Part shown: in pieces, positions 31,107 through 39,298 of the stretch | Layout of the letters: each line of letters starts with the position of its first letter | Numbering within the stretch: position 1 is the stretch's first letter | NCBI GenBank assembly: GCA_902578325.1 | Contig: CACHCM010000002.1 | Location: forward strand, 1-62,873 | Length of the DNA: 62,873 nucleotides | Direction: 5' to 3' | DNA from: an uncultured Pelagibacteraceae bacterium | GTDB taxonomy: Bacteria > Pseudomonadota > Alphaproteobacteria > Pelagibacterales > Pelagibacteraceae | Program-made: the position numbers and the translations under genes | Notes under the pieces: model-generated | The model's input: only the letters and a program-made list of their open reading frames with translations | What the model was told of the DNA's origin: nothing | Databases searched by the model: none

Positions 31107-31952
31107 TCATATAGTTTTTGCTGTAACACACCAATAATTTTTATATTTTCTTTTAAATTTAGCTTTTGCCAATTTACAACTCTTTAATGAATTATAATAG
31201 GCAACAATTGTTGATCCTGAACCAGTCATTCTCACAAATAATGGATTATTTATACTTTCTAAGAACAACTTTATTTTTTTAAGTTTTGGATATTTTTTGA
31301 ATGCTATTGTTTCAAGGACATTTTGTTGATTAATCAAATATTTTGCTCCAAACATGTTTTTTTTAGGTTTGTTATATTTTGATTTTGTATACTTTCGAAC
31401 AGCTGAGTATATTTTTTTAGTTGAGCACCCAAAATCAGGCTTAACTAAAGTAGAGTAATATTTTGGAGTATTATAAATCTTTTTTATTCTACCACCTGAT
31501 GACAACACACAGCTGGATGAAATGGTGCCTAAAATTACATCAGAACCAACTAAGTCACAGATACTTCGAGTTTTTTGATGATTAGAAATGATAATTTTTT
31601 TTTTAACCAGATAATTAAACACACTAGCTGCATTCATCGATCCCCCACCTAACCCAGCTTCTTGGGGGATTAATTTTTTAATTTTAACTTTGAATTTTTT
31701 ATTTTTTAATAAATTTTCTTTATCTAGTATTTGAAATAATTTTTGAACAGTATTTTTTTTTCCAATATTTTTAGAAAACTTTCCGTAAAAAGAAATATGA
31801 TGTTTTTTTCCATTGTGCTGATTTATCGAAATAACATCATGTAAATCTATGAAACCAATTATACTTTCAATTTTATGTAAAACCTTTTTTTTTCCAGTGA
31901 TATTTAGTGCTAAATTTAACTTTGCATTAGATTTAATTTTATTAATTTTCAT
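31107..31952 (-). CDS. ispE: 4-diphosphocytidyl-2-C-methyl-D-erythritol kinase
   Basis: 281 residues, a GHMP kinase. KSNAKLNLALNITGKK carries the active-site Lys, PQEAGLGGGSMNAASV is the ATP-binding glycine loop (usual form GGGSSDAA or GGGSSNAA; Met replaces the second Ser), and LVGSDVILG holds the catalytic Asp; MTGSGSTIVAYY is motif 3. It phosphorylates CDP-methylerythritol in the MEP isoprenoid pathway, whose last step IspH is encoded at 48555. It starts directly after the TPR gene stop, so the two are co-transcribed. Confidence 0.94.
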   Translation of the reverse strand: MKINKIKSNAKLNLALNITGKKKVLHKIESIIGFIDLHDVISINQHNGKKHHISFYGKFSKNIGKKNTVQKLFQILDKENLLKNKKFKVKIKKLIPQEAGLGGGSMNAASVFNYLVKKKIIISNHQKTRSICDLVGSDVILGTISSSCVLSSGGRIKKIYNTPKYYSTLVKPDFGCSTKKIYSAVRKYTKSKYNKPKKNMFGAKYLINQQNVLETIAFKKYPKLKKIKLFLESINNPLFVRMTGSGSTIVAYYNSLKSCKLAKAKFKRKYKNYWCVTAKTI

Positions 31953-33638
31953 TTAGGAATTTTTAAGACCTTCAATTACTTTAATATTGATTTTTTCTCT
32001 CATATCGTCTTCGGTGTCATCAAAAGTTAAAACGTTGTTCCAAAAATATCTTGCTTGAATTTTTCGATTTAATTTCCATAAAATATCTCCATAATGATCA
32101 TTCACGATTGGGTCATCTGGCATTAATTCTACAGCTCTTTTTAAATACTTTTCTGCTTCTACATAATCCTCTATTAAAAAATAAGCCCATCCAATTGAAT
32201 CAATAATATATGGATCATTGCTTTTTAAATCATATGCTGTTTTCAACATATCCATTGCTTCATTAATTTTATAATCACGCTCTAACCAAGAGTAAGCTAG
32301 GTAATTTAAAATATATGCATCACTAGGATCAATTTTAAGCGCATGCAGTAAATCTTCATCTGACTTTTCATAATTGCCCATTCTTTCATAACTACCACCT
32401 CTTCGATACAATACATCTGATTTAATAAGTGAATTGTCATCTAGTGTTAAAATAATTTCCGTATAACGATCTATTGCCTTTTCATAATTTTTAGAATTTT
32501 TATAAAAATTAGCTAAATCAAAAATCATTTTTATATTTGGATTTTGAATTTTATTAAATTTTAAATCTATATATTTAATTCCATTTTCATAATCCTGCTC
32601 TTGAATTATTATTTGAGCTTCTTTTTTTAATCTAAACCAATAATAAAATTCATCTTCTTTTTTAAAGTTTTTTAAAATCTTTTTTACTTTGTCAAATTCA
32701 TCATTAAGATAAAAATTTTCTGCAACCAATGACAAATTAAATTCAAACTTAGGATTTAAATAGTTTGACAAATTTAAATAAAAATTTGATTTTTCAAAAT
32801 TATCCTGAGAAGAATAAAGATTAGAGATCAAAAATAAAAACTCACTTACAAGATCATTATGATCTTTGCATGAAAAAATTTTTCCAAAATCCTCAAATTT
32901 TTCTTTATCTACCCAACTTTTACTTTGTGAAAGTAAAAGTGTTGAATTTATATAATCAATTTGCTCAACAACTAATCTTGCTTCATTTAATTTGTTGTTG
33001 TCAATTAAATGATTAAGATAAAAGAAAATGTATCTTGAATAATCACCTTGTTGATTATTTATTAAATTAAGAAAAAATGATGAGGTTCCTTTATCTTCAA
33101 TATAACATCTTTGGAATGTCTCAGCTATAAGAGACAGGTTCCCAAAATTTTTTTTGTTATCTAATATTTTTTTATTTTTAAATGTATAAATGTACTGTTT
33201 TAGAGTTTCAAATATAACTAGGTTTATCCTATCGTCATCTTGAAATTTTAAACTTTGTGTTAAATATTCGTCAGCCTTTTTAAAGTTATTTTTTTTTAAA
33301 CTGTCAATTATAAAAATTATATAAGCATCAAAAAAATTTGAATTAGATTTGTTTACATTGTTATTTAATACATTAATTGCTTGAGGTACTTTGTTGTCTA
33401 AAACTAAAGAGTTAACATATCTTTTTAAATAACTGTCATGTTTGTTAATTAATACTTTGGTTAAGTTAAAAAATTTTAAAGCTTCAGAATTATATCGATT
33501 TTCAAATGCAACAATTCCAGAAAAATAATTTGATAAATCTCTTGAGTTGAAATCATTAAAAGTAGCACTTTTAGAATACAAAGGTGTCTGATAAGATATG
33601 AATATTAATAATACTAATTTTAGAAATTTTAGGAACAT
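31953..33638 (-). CDS. Exported tetratricopeptide-repeat protein
   Basis: 561 residues with an N-terminal signal peptide (about 22 residues, hydrophobic, then SKSA). TPR-like helices run through the protein. The clearest copies are near the C-terminus, such as SDVLYRRGGSYERMGNYEKSDEDLLHAL, AYILNYLAYSWLERD and PYIIDSIGWAYFLIEDYVEAEKYL (given here as short fragments of ~34-residue repeats). TPR proteins are scaffolds; a periplasmic envelope role is likely but no partner is indicated. A TPR gene beside ispE is a common alphaproteobacterial arrangement. The start is 11 bases from the divergent UDG-like gene. Confidence 0.85.
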   Translation of the reverse strand: MFLKFLKLVLLIFISYQTPLYSKSATFNDFNSRDLSNYFSGIVAFENRYNSEALKFFNLTKVLINKHDSYLKRYVNSLVLDNKVPQAINVLNNNVNKSNSNFFDAYIIFIIDSLKKNNFKKADEYLTQSLKFQDDDRINLVIFETLKQYIYTFKNKKILDNKKNFGNLSLIAETFQRCYIEDKGTSSFFLNLINNQQGDYSRYIFFYLNHLIDNNKLNEARLVVEQIDYINSTLLLSQSKSWVDKEKFEDFGKIFSCKDHNDLVSEFLFLISNLYSSQDNFEKSNFYLNLSNYLNPKFEFNLSLVAENFYLNDEFDKVKKILKNFKKEDEFYYWFRLKKEAQIIIQEQDYENGIKYIDLKFNKIQNPNIKMIFDLANFYKNSKNYEKAIDRYTEIILTLDDNSLIKSDVLYRRGGSYERMGNYEKSDEDLLHALKIDPSDAYILNYLAYSWLERDYKINEAMDMLKTAYDLKSNDPYIIDSIGWAYFLIEDYVEAEKYLKRAVELMPDDPIVNDHYGDILWKLNRKIQARYFWNNVLTFDDTEDDMREKINIKVIEGLKNS

Positions 33639-33649
33639 ATAACCATACT

Positions 33650-34369
33650 ATGACTAAAAAAGTTATAAATCAAAATACCAAATTAAACCAAGAACTAATT
33701 AATACTATTGAGCCAAAATTTATATTCGCAGATAAGCCAATAAATAGATTTAATATTTTAGAAACGAACAATGACACCCTGCAAATTAACAAAGAAGAAT
33801 TACTTAAAAATTTAAAAGATCAAATAAATTCAATTGAAAATTGTAAATTGAAAGAAAATTCAAACAAAATCCTTTTAGGTGAGGGAAATATAAATAGCCC
33901 TTTAATGTTAATTGGAGAGTCTCCTGGGGCTGAGGAAGAAAAATTGGGTGTCCCATTTAGAGGAGAAGTTGGCGAACTTCTTAACAAAATGCTTATAGCC
34001 ATCAATATTAAGAGACAAAATATTTACACTAGTTATGCAATCAATTTTAGACCACCTGATGACAGAAAACCAACCTCAACTGAAATTAAAAGATACTCAG
34101 TATTTTTGAAGGAGCATATATCGATTATAAACCCAAAGATTATTGTTTTGATGGGTAGTTCGGCAATGGAGGCTGTAACAGGAATAAGTGAAAAAATAAC
34201 TACTGAAAGAGGACATTGGAAGGAAGTGATTTTAAAAAACAAAACATTCCCTTTAATGATAACTTTTAATCCATCTTACTTAATCCGTTTTCCAGAAAAT
34301 AAAAAACACTCATGGGAAGATTTAAAGAAAATTAGAGATAAAATCAAAGATCTTAAGTTAAAAATTTGA
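33650..34369 (+). CDS. Uracil-DNA glycosylase superfamily, family-4-like but lacking iron-sulfur ligands
   Basis: 239 residues. The core follows family 4: GEGNINSPLMLIGESPGAEEE (motif A at about 89-94), LGVPFRGEVGELL, FRPPDDRKPT, GSSAMEAVTG and a C-terminal NPSYLIR. Family 4 enzymes normally bind a 4Fe-4S cluster with four cysteines; here only Cys65 exists, and the usual KCRPP reads INFRPP and the following Cys helix reads RYSVFL. Cluster-free relatives are known in alphaproteobacteria (recollection, for example from Bradyrhizobium). More unusually, the motif-B His of HPxYLLR is Asn207. Enzymatic activity is therefore uncertain. It overlaps rnhB by one base (TGATG). Confidence 0.8.
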   Translation: MTKKVINQNTKLNQELINTIEPKFIFADKPINRFNILETNNDTLQINKEELLKNLKDQINSIENCKLKENSNKILLGEGNINSPLMLIGESPGAEEEKLGVPFRGEVGELLNKMLIAINIKRQNIYTSYAINFRPPDDRKPTSTEIKRYSVFLKEHISIINPKIIVLMGSSAMEAVTGISEKITTERGHWKEVILKNKTFPLMITFNPSYLIRFPENKKHSWEDLKKIRDKIKDLKLKI

Positions 34370-34929
34370 TGAAGATAATTGCTGGAGTTGATGAGGTTGG
34401 TAGAGGTAGTTTAATTGGGCCTGTTTATGCCTCAGCAGTTATTTTAAAAAAATCAATTAATCAAAAGTTATTAAAAGATTCAAAATCATTAAGTAAAAAA
34501 GATAGAGAGTATCTATGTACATATATAAAAAAAAATTCTACTTGGTCCATAGGCAAAGCTTCTGTCAAAGAAATAGAAAAGATGAATATACTACAAGCAA
34601 GTTTGCTGGCTATGAAAAGAGCTATAAAAAAACTTAAGAAAAAACCAACACACATTCTGATAGATGGAAATAAAACTCCAGAGTTAGAAAATTATAATTT
34701 AAAATCAGTTATTAAAGGAGATAAAAAAATTCCCTCTATTTCGGCAGCTTCTATAATTGCAAAAGTATCAAGGGATAAATTTATAACCAACTTATCAAAA
34801 AAAAATAAAGGCTATGATTGGGATAAAAACTTTGGGTACGGAACAAAACAGCACTTAAAAGCTTTGAAAAAATTAGGTATTACTAAACATCATAGAAAAA
34901 CTTTTTCACCAATTTCTAAAATAAACTAA
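34369..34929 (+). CDS. rnhB: Ribonuclease HII
   Basis: 186 residues from the ATG at 34369, in a TGATG overlap with the UDG-like gene. GVDEVGRGSLIGPVYASAVIL provides the first Asp-Glu pair, DSKSLSKKDRE the conserved DSK block, LIDGNKTP the third acidic site, and SIIAKVSRDK the typical block near 125-135. RNase HII removes single ribonucleotides misincorporated in DNA and RNA in hybrids. A type I RNase H is encoded separately at 50467. Confidence 0.97.
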   Translation: MKIIAGVDEVGRGSLIGPVYASAVILKKSINQKLLKDSKSLSKKDREYLCTYIKKNSTWSIGKASVKEIEKMNILQASLLAMKRAIKKLKKKPTHILIDGNKTPELENYNLKSVIKGDKKIPSISAASIIAKVSRDKFITNLSKKNKGYDWDKNFGYGTKQHLKALKKLGITKHHRKTFSPISKIN

Positions 34930-34968
34930 CACTACATCTAGTTACCTTCTAATTTAGAAACACTAATC

Positions 34969-35021
34969 GAATCCAAATTTTTCAATCTCAGGTTGACCGT
35001 AGAATCCATTTGGAGTCTAAT
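34969..35021 (+). promoter_or_regulatory. ccrM promoter with three GANTC methylation sites
   Basis: TTGACC (34993-34998), a 17-base spacer and TCTAAT (35016-35021) form a good sigma-70-type promoter; the transcript would begin near 35028, about six bases before the ccrM ATG. GANTC sites occur at 34969-34973 (GAATC, upstream of -35), 35002-35006 (GAATC, in the spacer) and 35013-35017 (GAGTC, overlapping the -10). GANTC is the CcrM target, so the enzyme probably methylates its own promoter. The remaining part of the 104-base gap after rnhB shows nothing else. Confidence 0.6.
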
Positions 35022-35033
35022 TAATTTTTACAA

Positions 35034-36104
35034 ATGAAAACTGATTTCAAAAATAAAATAATTAATGGAGATAGTTTCGAAGAATTAAAAAAAATTCCAC
35101 GTGAAACTTTTGATTTAATTTTTGCTGATCCTCCTTACAACTTACAATTAAAAAGTGAATTAACTAGACCCGATAGATCAAAGGTTAGTGCGGTAAATGA
35201 TAAGTGGGATCAATTTGAAAATTTTAAAAAGTATGATGATTTCAGTTATGAATGGCTTAGTGAATGTAAAAGAATTTTAAAAAAAGATGGAGCAATTTGG
35301 GTTATAGGAAGCTACCATAATATTTTTAGAGTTGGCACGGCAATCCAAAATTTAGGTTTCTGGATTTTAAACGATGTCATTTGGAATAAAAACAATCCAA
35401 TGCCAAACTTTAGAGGAACACGTTTTACTAACGCTCATGAAACTTTGATATGGGCTTCTAAAAGTGAAAAATCAAAATACACATTCAATTATAAATCTTT
35501 AAAATGCTTAAATGATGATTTGCAAATGAGATCTAATTGGGATCTTCCAATATGCAATGGTTCTGAAAGACTTAAAAAGGATGGAAAAAAAATTCACTCT
35601 ACACAAAAACCAGAAGCACTATTACATAGAATTTTACTGGCTACATCTAATAAAAATGACCTCATACTTGACCCTTTTTTAGGATCAGGAACAACAGCTA
35701 CAGTAGCAAAAAAACTAGGAAGAAATTATTTTGGAATAGAAAAAGAAAAAAATTATTTTAAAGCTGCTGAGCAACGCATAAAAGCTACAAAGCCTATTGA
35801 GGACGACTTATTAGATACGCTTAAAAATAATAGATCAAAACCAAGAATTCCTTTTGGTTCATTAGTTGAGCTTGGAATAATTAAACCTGGAACTAATATT
35901 TTTGATAATAAGAAAAAAATAACAGCCAGAATTATGGCTGATGGTAGTATAAAACATAATCAAGCAGAGGGTTCTATACACAAAGTTGCGGCTACTATTT
36001 TAGGAGCTGAAAGTTGCAATGGATGGACTTTTTGGCACTGTGATATAAATGGACGAACTTATCCTATTGATTATCTAAGACAAAGATTAATTTCTAAAAA
36101 TTAA
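35034..36104 (+). CDS. ccrM: Cell-cycle DNA adenine-N6 methyltransferase (GANTC-specific, CcrM)
   Basis: 356 residues, matching Caulobacter CcrM (~358). It is a beta-class amino-methyltransferase: catalytic DPPY at 32-35 comes first, the target-recognition region follows, and the SAM motif DPFLGSGTTATVAKKLGR comes near 210-228. The last ~90 residues form the CcrM-specific C-terminal (RAMA) domain, LVELGIIKPGT ... NGWTFWHCDINGRTYPID, needed for DNA recognition. It methylates adenine in GANTC after replication and so marks the cell cycle in alphaproteobacteria. Three target sites lie in its promoter. It is convergent with the FAD monooxygenase, sharing a TTAA double stop. Confidence 0.95.
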   Translation: MKTDFKNKIINGDSFEELKKIPRETFDLIFADPPYNLQLKSELTRPDRSKVSAVNDKWDQFENFKKYDDFSYEWLSECKRILKKDGAIWVIGSYHNIFRVGTAIQNLGFWILNDVIWNKNNPMPNFRGTRFTNAHETLIWASKSEKSKYTFNYKSLKCLNDDLQMRSNWDLPICNGSERLKKDGKKIHSTQKPEALLHRILLATSNKNDLILDPFLGSGTTATVAKKLGRNYFGIEKEKNYFKAAEQRIKATKPIEDDLLDTLKNNRSKPRIPFGSLVELGIIKPGTNIFDNKKKITARIMADGSIKHNQAEGSIHKVAATILGAESCNGWTFWHCDINGRTYPIDYLRQRLISKN

Positions 36105-37243
36105 CTTTTATAAATTTTACCCAAATAACTTTCTAAAAATTTTTTATTTTTAGTTAAAAGTTTTAAAAAAATATTTCTAAATATGATCATAATTGGATTT
36201 GATAAATGGAAGGCAAATTGATTGAAATTAGATCTACTGTTAATCATTTTTACTCTCTTTAATCTGATATCATAAAAATTATTATTATTTATTAAGCATT
36301 CATATAATTCATTAGCACCCTCAATTGATTGGGAAGCTCCCTGCGCAAATGAAGGTGAAAAAGCAAAAAATGCATCTCCTACAAGGAATATATTTTTTGG
36401 TGGAATATATAAGTTTTTACTTACAAATATTGGAAATAATTTAATATTTTGAAGACTTTCCAAAAAACTTTGAGAAACTTTTTGAGATAATTTAAATTTA
36501 ATATTTTTTATAAAAGAACTTTCGGTAAATAGATTATAGTTCTCTTGCTCATTTGAATTTAATTTATGTTTTAAAATACCAATAAAATTTAAATTTTTAT
36601 CATTATTAATTGGATAAACAACATAATGAAAATTTGGTCCTAAGAATAAAGAAATATTTTCTTCATTTATATTTTGAAAATTTTCTCTCGATATAGTGCC
36701 CCTAATAGCAATCGTGTCATTGTAAAATGGTTTTGATTTATTGGTTGAAATTAATAACTTACCTTTAGAAAACACACCGTCTGAAATAATTAAGTAATCA
36801 CAAGTTATATTATTTTTATCAAATATTAATTTTATTGAATCTTTATTGTAAACAATCTGTTCAATATTGTGGTTATATTTAATTATATCTTCGTTTATTT
36901 GTTTTTTAAAAAATTGAAGCAATTTTGATCTTTTCAATGTTGTGTATTTGCAATTTTCAGAATTAAATTTTGAAATGTCTAAATCACAAATTTTTTTTGA
37001 ATTTTTAATTTCATAAAAATCAATTTTTTTTGGATTAAATTTTTCTTCTTCCGTGAAAGAAGTGAAGCCTATTTTATTTAAAAGCTTTACACTATTTATC
37101 GACAACTGAATTCCATAACCTTCTTCCATTTCTATTGAATTCCTTTTTTCATAAATCGTGACCTGATAATCCTTATGATCTTTGAATAAATTGGCAATAT
37201 ACAAACCAGAAATTCCAGCACCAATTATTGCAATTTTTTTCAT
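36101..37243 (-). CDS. FAD-dependent aromatic monooxygenase-like protein (group A; possibly ubiquinone hydroxylase)
   Basis: 380 residues. The dinucleotide motif IGAGISGLYIANLF is at the N-terminus, a DG-type motif appears as IISDGVFSKG near 158, and the GD motif as FLVGDAFFAFSPSFAQGASQSIEGANEL near 287-314. These three mark flavin-dependent aromatic hydroxylases such as salicylate hydroxylase and UbiH/UbiF/UbiL/UbiM. The short length and absence of a hydroxybenzoate-specific domain leave the substrate open; a role in ubiquinone synthesis would fit ubiA and ubiK elsewhere in the window but is a guess. It overlaps mutY by four bases. Confidence 0.78.
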   Translation of the reverse strand: MKKIAIIGAGISGLYIANLFKDHKDYQVTIYEKRNSIEMEEGYGIQLSINSVKLLNKIGFTSFTEEEKFNPKKIDFYEIKNSKKICDLDISKFNSENCKYTTLKRSKLLQFFKKQINEDIIKYNHNIEQIVYNKDSIKLIFDKNNITCDYLIISDGVFSKGKLLISTNKSKPFYNDTIAIRGTISRENFQNINEENISLFLGPNFHYVVYPINNDKNLNFIGILKHKLNSNEQENYNLFTESSFIKNIKFKLSQKVSQSFLESLQNIKLFPIFVSKNLYIPPKNIFLVGDAFFAFSPSFAQGASQSIEGANELYECLINNNNFYDIRLKRVKMINSRSNFNQFAFHLSNPIMIIFRNIFLKLLTKNKKFLESYLGKIYKS

Positions 37244-38226
37244 TTATGACTTTCTAAAAATTTAACTATCTTTTTTGTAAATGTTGGCAGTGTATAATTT
37301 TGAAGCTTAGTTGGATCAATCCAATAATTATTTTTATTTAAATTATATTTATTTTTAAATTCAATTTTAATATTCATGTTCATATTAGACATTTTAAAAT
37401 TCAAATCTTTATCAAAATTTTTAGAATTATTTACTTCCTCCATCGGGAAGATATTAAAATTTTTCAAAAAATTAAATTTATTATTTTTGATTAATAAATA
37501 ATGATTATTTTTTTTATAAACATTTAGCTTGTAAAAAGTTTCCTTATCTTTTTTTTTAAATTTTACTAAATCAAAATTTTTATTTTTAAATGATTTGCAT
37601 TTTTTTACTAATGGACAATTCTTACAATTAGGACTAACAGGTTTACAAATTAGTGCTCCTAATTCCATTAAAGCTTGAGCATAATCACTAGACCTTTTGA
37701 TAGATGTTCCAAAAATTTTTTTCTTCTCGTGTAAATTTTCTTTTTTTATTTGATCTTGTTTTTTTAAAAATAAGTATCTCTTTAATACCCTTTCAATATT
37801 GCCATCTAGAGGAATTATTGGTTCATTGAATGCAATTGCAGAAATTGCACTTGCTGTATAATCTCCAATTCCTGGAAGTGACTTTAAATCTACAAAATTT
37901 CTAGGTATTTTTTTATTAAAATTTTTAACAACTATTTGAGCTGTTTTTTTTAAATTTCTTACTCTTGAATAGTATCCAAGACCCTCCCAAAGTTTAATTA
38001 ATTTTCTATCATCATATTTAGATAATTTTTCTATTGTGGGAATATTTTTTATAAATCTGTTAAAGTAAGGTATTACCGTTGCAACCTGGGTTTGCTGCAA
38101 CATAAATTCACTTATTAAAGTGTAGTATTGCTTTTTTGTTTGAGAAACATTCTTTCTCCAAGGTAAAGATCTTTTATTTAAATCATACCAATTAAGAATA
38201 TTATTTGTTATTATTGGATCTTTCAT
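37240..38226 (-). CDS. mutY: A/G-specific adenine DNA glycosylase
   Basis: 328 residues from the ATG at 38226, which gives MKDPIITNNILNWYDLNKRSLPW, matching the family N-terminus; a TTG 45 bases upstream would add an unrelated segment inside dciA. ISEFMLQQTQVATVIPYF has the catalytic Glu40, SLPGIGDYTASAI is the helix-hairpin-helix with the catalytic Asp, and C-x6-C-x2-C-x5-C (from CKPVSPNC to KKC) binds 4Fe-4S. The shortened C-terminal MutT-like domain would read 8-oxoG. MutY removes A opposite 8-oxoG. Its start codon abuts the divergent dciA start with zero bases between. Confidence 0.96.
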   Translation of the reverse strand: MKDPIITNNILNWYDLNKRSLPWRKNVSQTKKQYYTLISEFMLQQTQVATVIPYFNRFIKNIPTIEKLSKYDDRKLIKLWEGLGYYSRVRNLKKTAQIVVKNFNKKIPRNFVDLKSLPGIGDYTASAISAIAFNEPIIPLDGNIERVLKRYLFLKKQDQIKKENLHEKKKIFGTSIKRSSDYAQALMELGALICKPVSPNCKNCPLVKKCKSFKNKNFDLVKFKKKDKETFYKLNVYKKNNHYLLIKNNKFNFLKNFNIFPMEEVNNSKNFDKDLNFKMSNMNMNIKIEFKNKYNLNKNNYWIDPTKLQNYTLPTFTKKIVKFLESHK

Positions 38227-38715
38227 ATGCAATCTAAAAATAATACTAAGCAGAGAAACGCTAGCATTCAAGGATTAAGATCTTTCAAAGACACTTTGCC
38301 AAAAAATGTCAAAAAAATCATAAATAAAAAAGGTCATGTATATTCAGAAACGCTGAGTAATTGGAAATATTTAGTAGGAAGCGAATTATTTAAAATTTGC
38401 TATCCAAAAACATTTAAAAATTCAAATAAATTTGGTGTTAGTACCTTAATGGTTATGGTCAAGCGAGGGCATGAAGTTGACATAGAATATTCGAAAAAAG
38501 ATATTTTAGATAAAATAAATAATTTTTTTGGATATTCTGTTGTTGAAAAGCTTAAATTCATAAGTTTTGATGATGAACATGAAATGACGGGCTCAGCTGA
38601 AACAAAGGTTAAAAATGTGGCAATTAGTAAATTCCAAGATAAGATTAAAGGTGTTAAAAACGAAAAAATTAAAAAATCATTAACAGAGTTTACCAGAGTT
38701 TTTAGAGAGAAATGA
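38227..38715 (+). CDS. dciA: DciA-like (DUF721) replicative helicase loader
   Basis: 162 residues. A basic N-terminus is followed by the DUF721 pattern: LPKNVKKIINKKGHVYSETLSNWKYLVGSELF, then FGVSTLMVMVKRGHEVDIEYSKKDILDKINNFFGYSVVEKLKF, a KH-like fold. DciA loads or supports DnaB in bacteria without DnaC or DnaI. Alphaproteobacteria typically have this gene next to mutY and ahead of a DsbA-like gene and smc, as here. The ATG at 38227 directly abuts the mutY ATG (CATATG). The stop overlaps dsbA by ATGA. Confidence 0.88.
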   Translation: MQSKNNTKQRNASIQGLRSFKDTLPKNVKKIINKKGHVYSETLSNWKYLVGSELFKICYPKTFKNSNKFGVSTLMVMVKRGHEVDIEYSKKDILDKINNFFGYSVVEKLKFISFDDEHEMTGSAETKVKNVAISKFQDKIKGVKNEKIKKSLTEFTRVFREK

Positions 38716-39290
38716 AAAAAATTATATTCTTAATATTAATATTTTTTACTACAGTCTTAAATGTACAAGCTGAGGAAATTAAAAGGATAACTGTTGGTAA
38801 CAAAGATGCAAAAATAACTATTATAGCTTTTGAATCATTAACATGTAGTCATTGTGCTAATTTTCATAAAAATGTTTATCCTCAATTAAAGGAAGAGTAT
38901 CTTGATACTGGACTTGCTAAAATAGAATTTAGACATTTTCCATTAGACATCGCAGCCTTTAATGCATCTAAAGTCTCTCAGTGTAAGAATGACGGAAATT
39001 CGGATATCCTTCAAAGTTTATATGCTAATCAACAAAAATGGGTAAAGGGAAGTTCAATACAGGAGGCAAATAAGAATTTGCAAAAATTTTTAAAAGGTGA
39101 AGGATTTAGTATTGATTTTGATACTTGTATAAACAATAAGGAAATTGAAGATTTTGTATTAAACGATCGAATCGATGGAGCAAAGAACTTCAAAGTGAAC
39201 GCAACTCCTACGATTATTATTAACAACGAAAAATTTGAAAAAACTCTAAATTATAAAAATTTAAAAAAAGCGCTAGAAAAACTGATATAA
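38712..39290 (+). CDS. DsbA-like periplasmic thiol-disulfide protein
   Basis: 192 residues with a signal peptide (about 20 residues ending VQA) and a thioredoxin-fold domain. The active site is CSHC (Cys45, Cys48) in ESLTCSHCANFHK, and the cis-proline loop is NATPTIII near 165. DsbA-like proteins introduce or exchange disulfides in exported proteins. The gene lies between dciA and smc, a conserved position in alphaproteobacteria (often annotated as thioredoxin-domain or DsbA-family). It overlaps dciA by ATGA and ends eight bases before smc. Confidence 0.9.
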   Translation: MKKIIFLILIFFTTVLNVQAEEIKRITVGNKDAKITIIAFESLTCSHCANFHKNVYPQLKEEYLDTGLAKIEFRHFPLDIAAFNASKVSQCKNDGNSDILQSLYANQQKWVKGSSIQEANKNLQKFLKGEGFSIDFDTCINNKEIEDFVLNDRIDGAKNFKVNATPTIIINNEKFEKTLNYKNLKKALEKLI

Positions 39291-39298
39291 GTTAGTGC

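Noticed and set aside
31153..31952. IspE glycine-loop change (GGGSMNAA) as loss of activity
   Set aside because: The active-site Lys and catalytic Asp are present, and this loop varies among family members, so it is not evidence of inactivation.
38227..38271. Longer mutY start at a TTG (38271)
   Set aside because: It adds 15 residues unlike the MutY N-terminus and would run through the start of dciA; the ATG at 38226 matches the family alignment.
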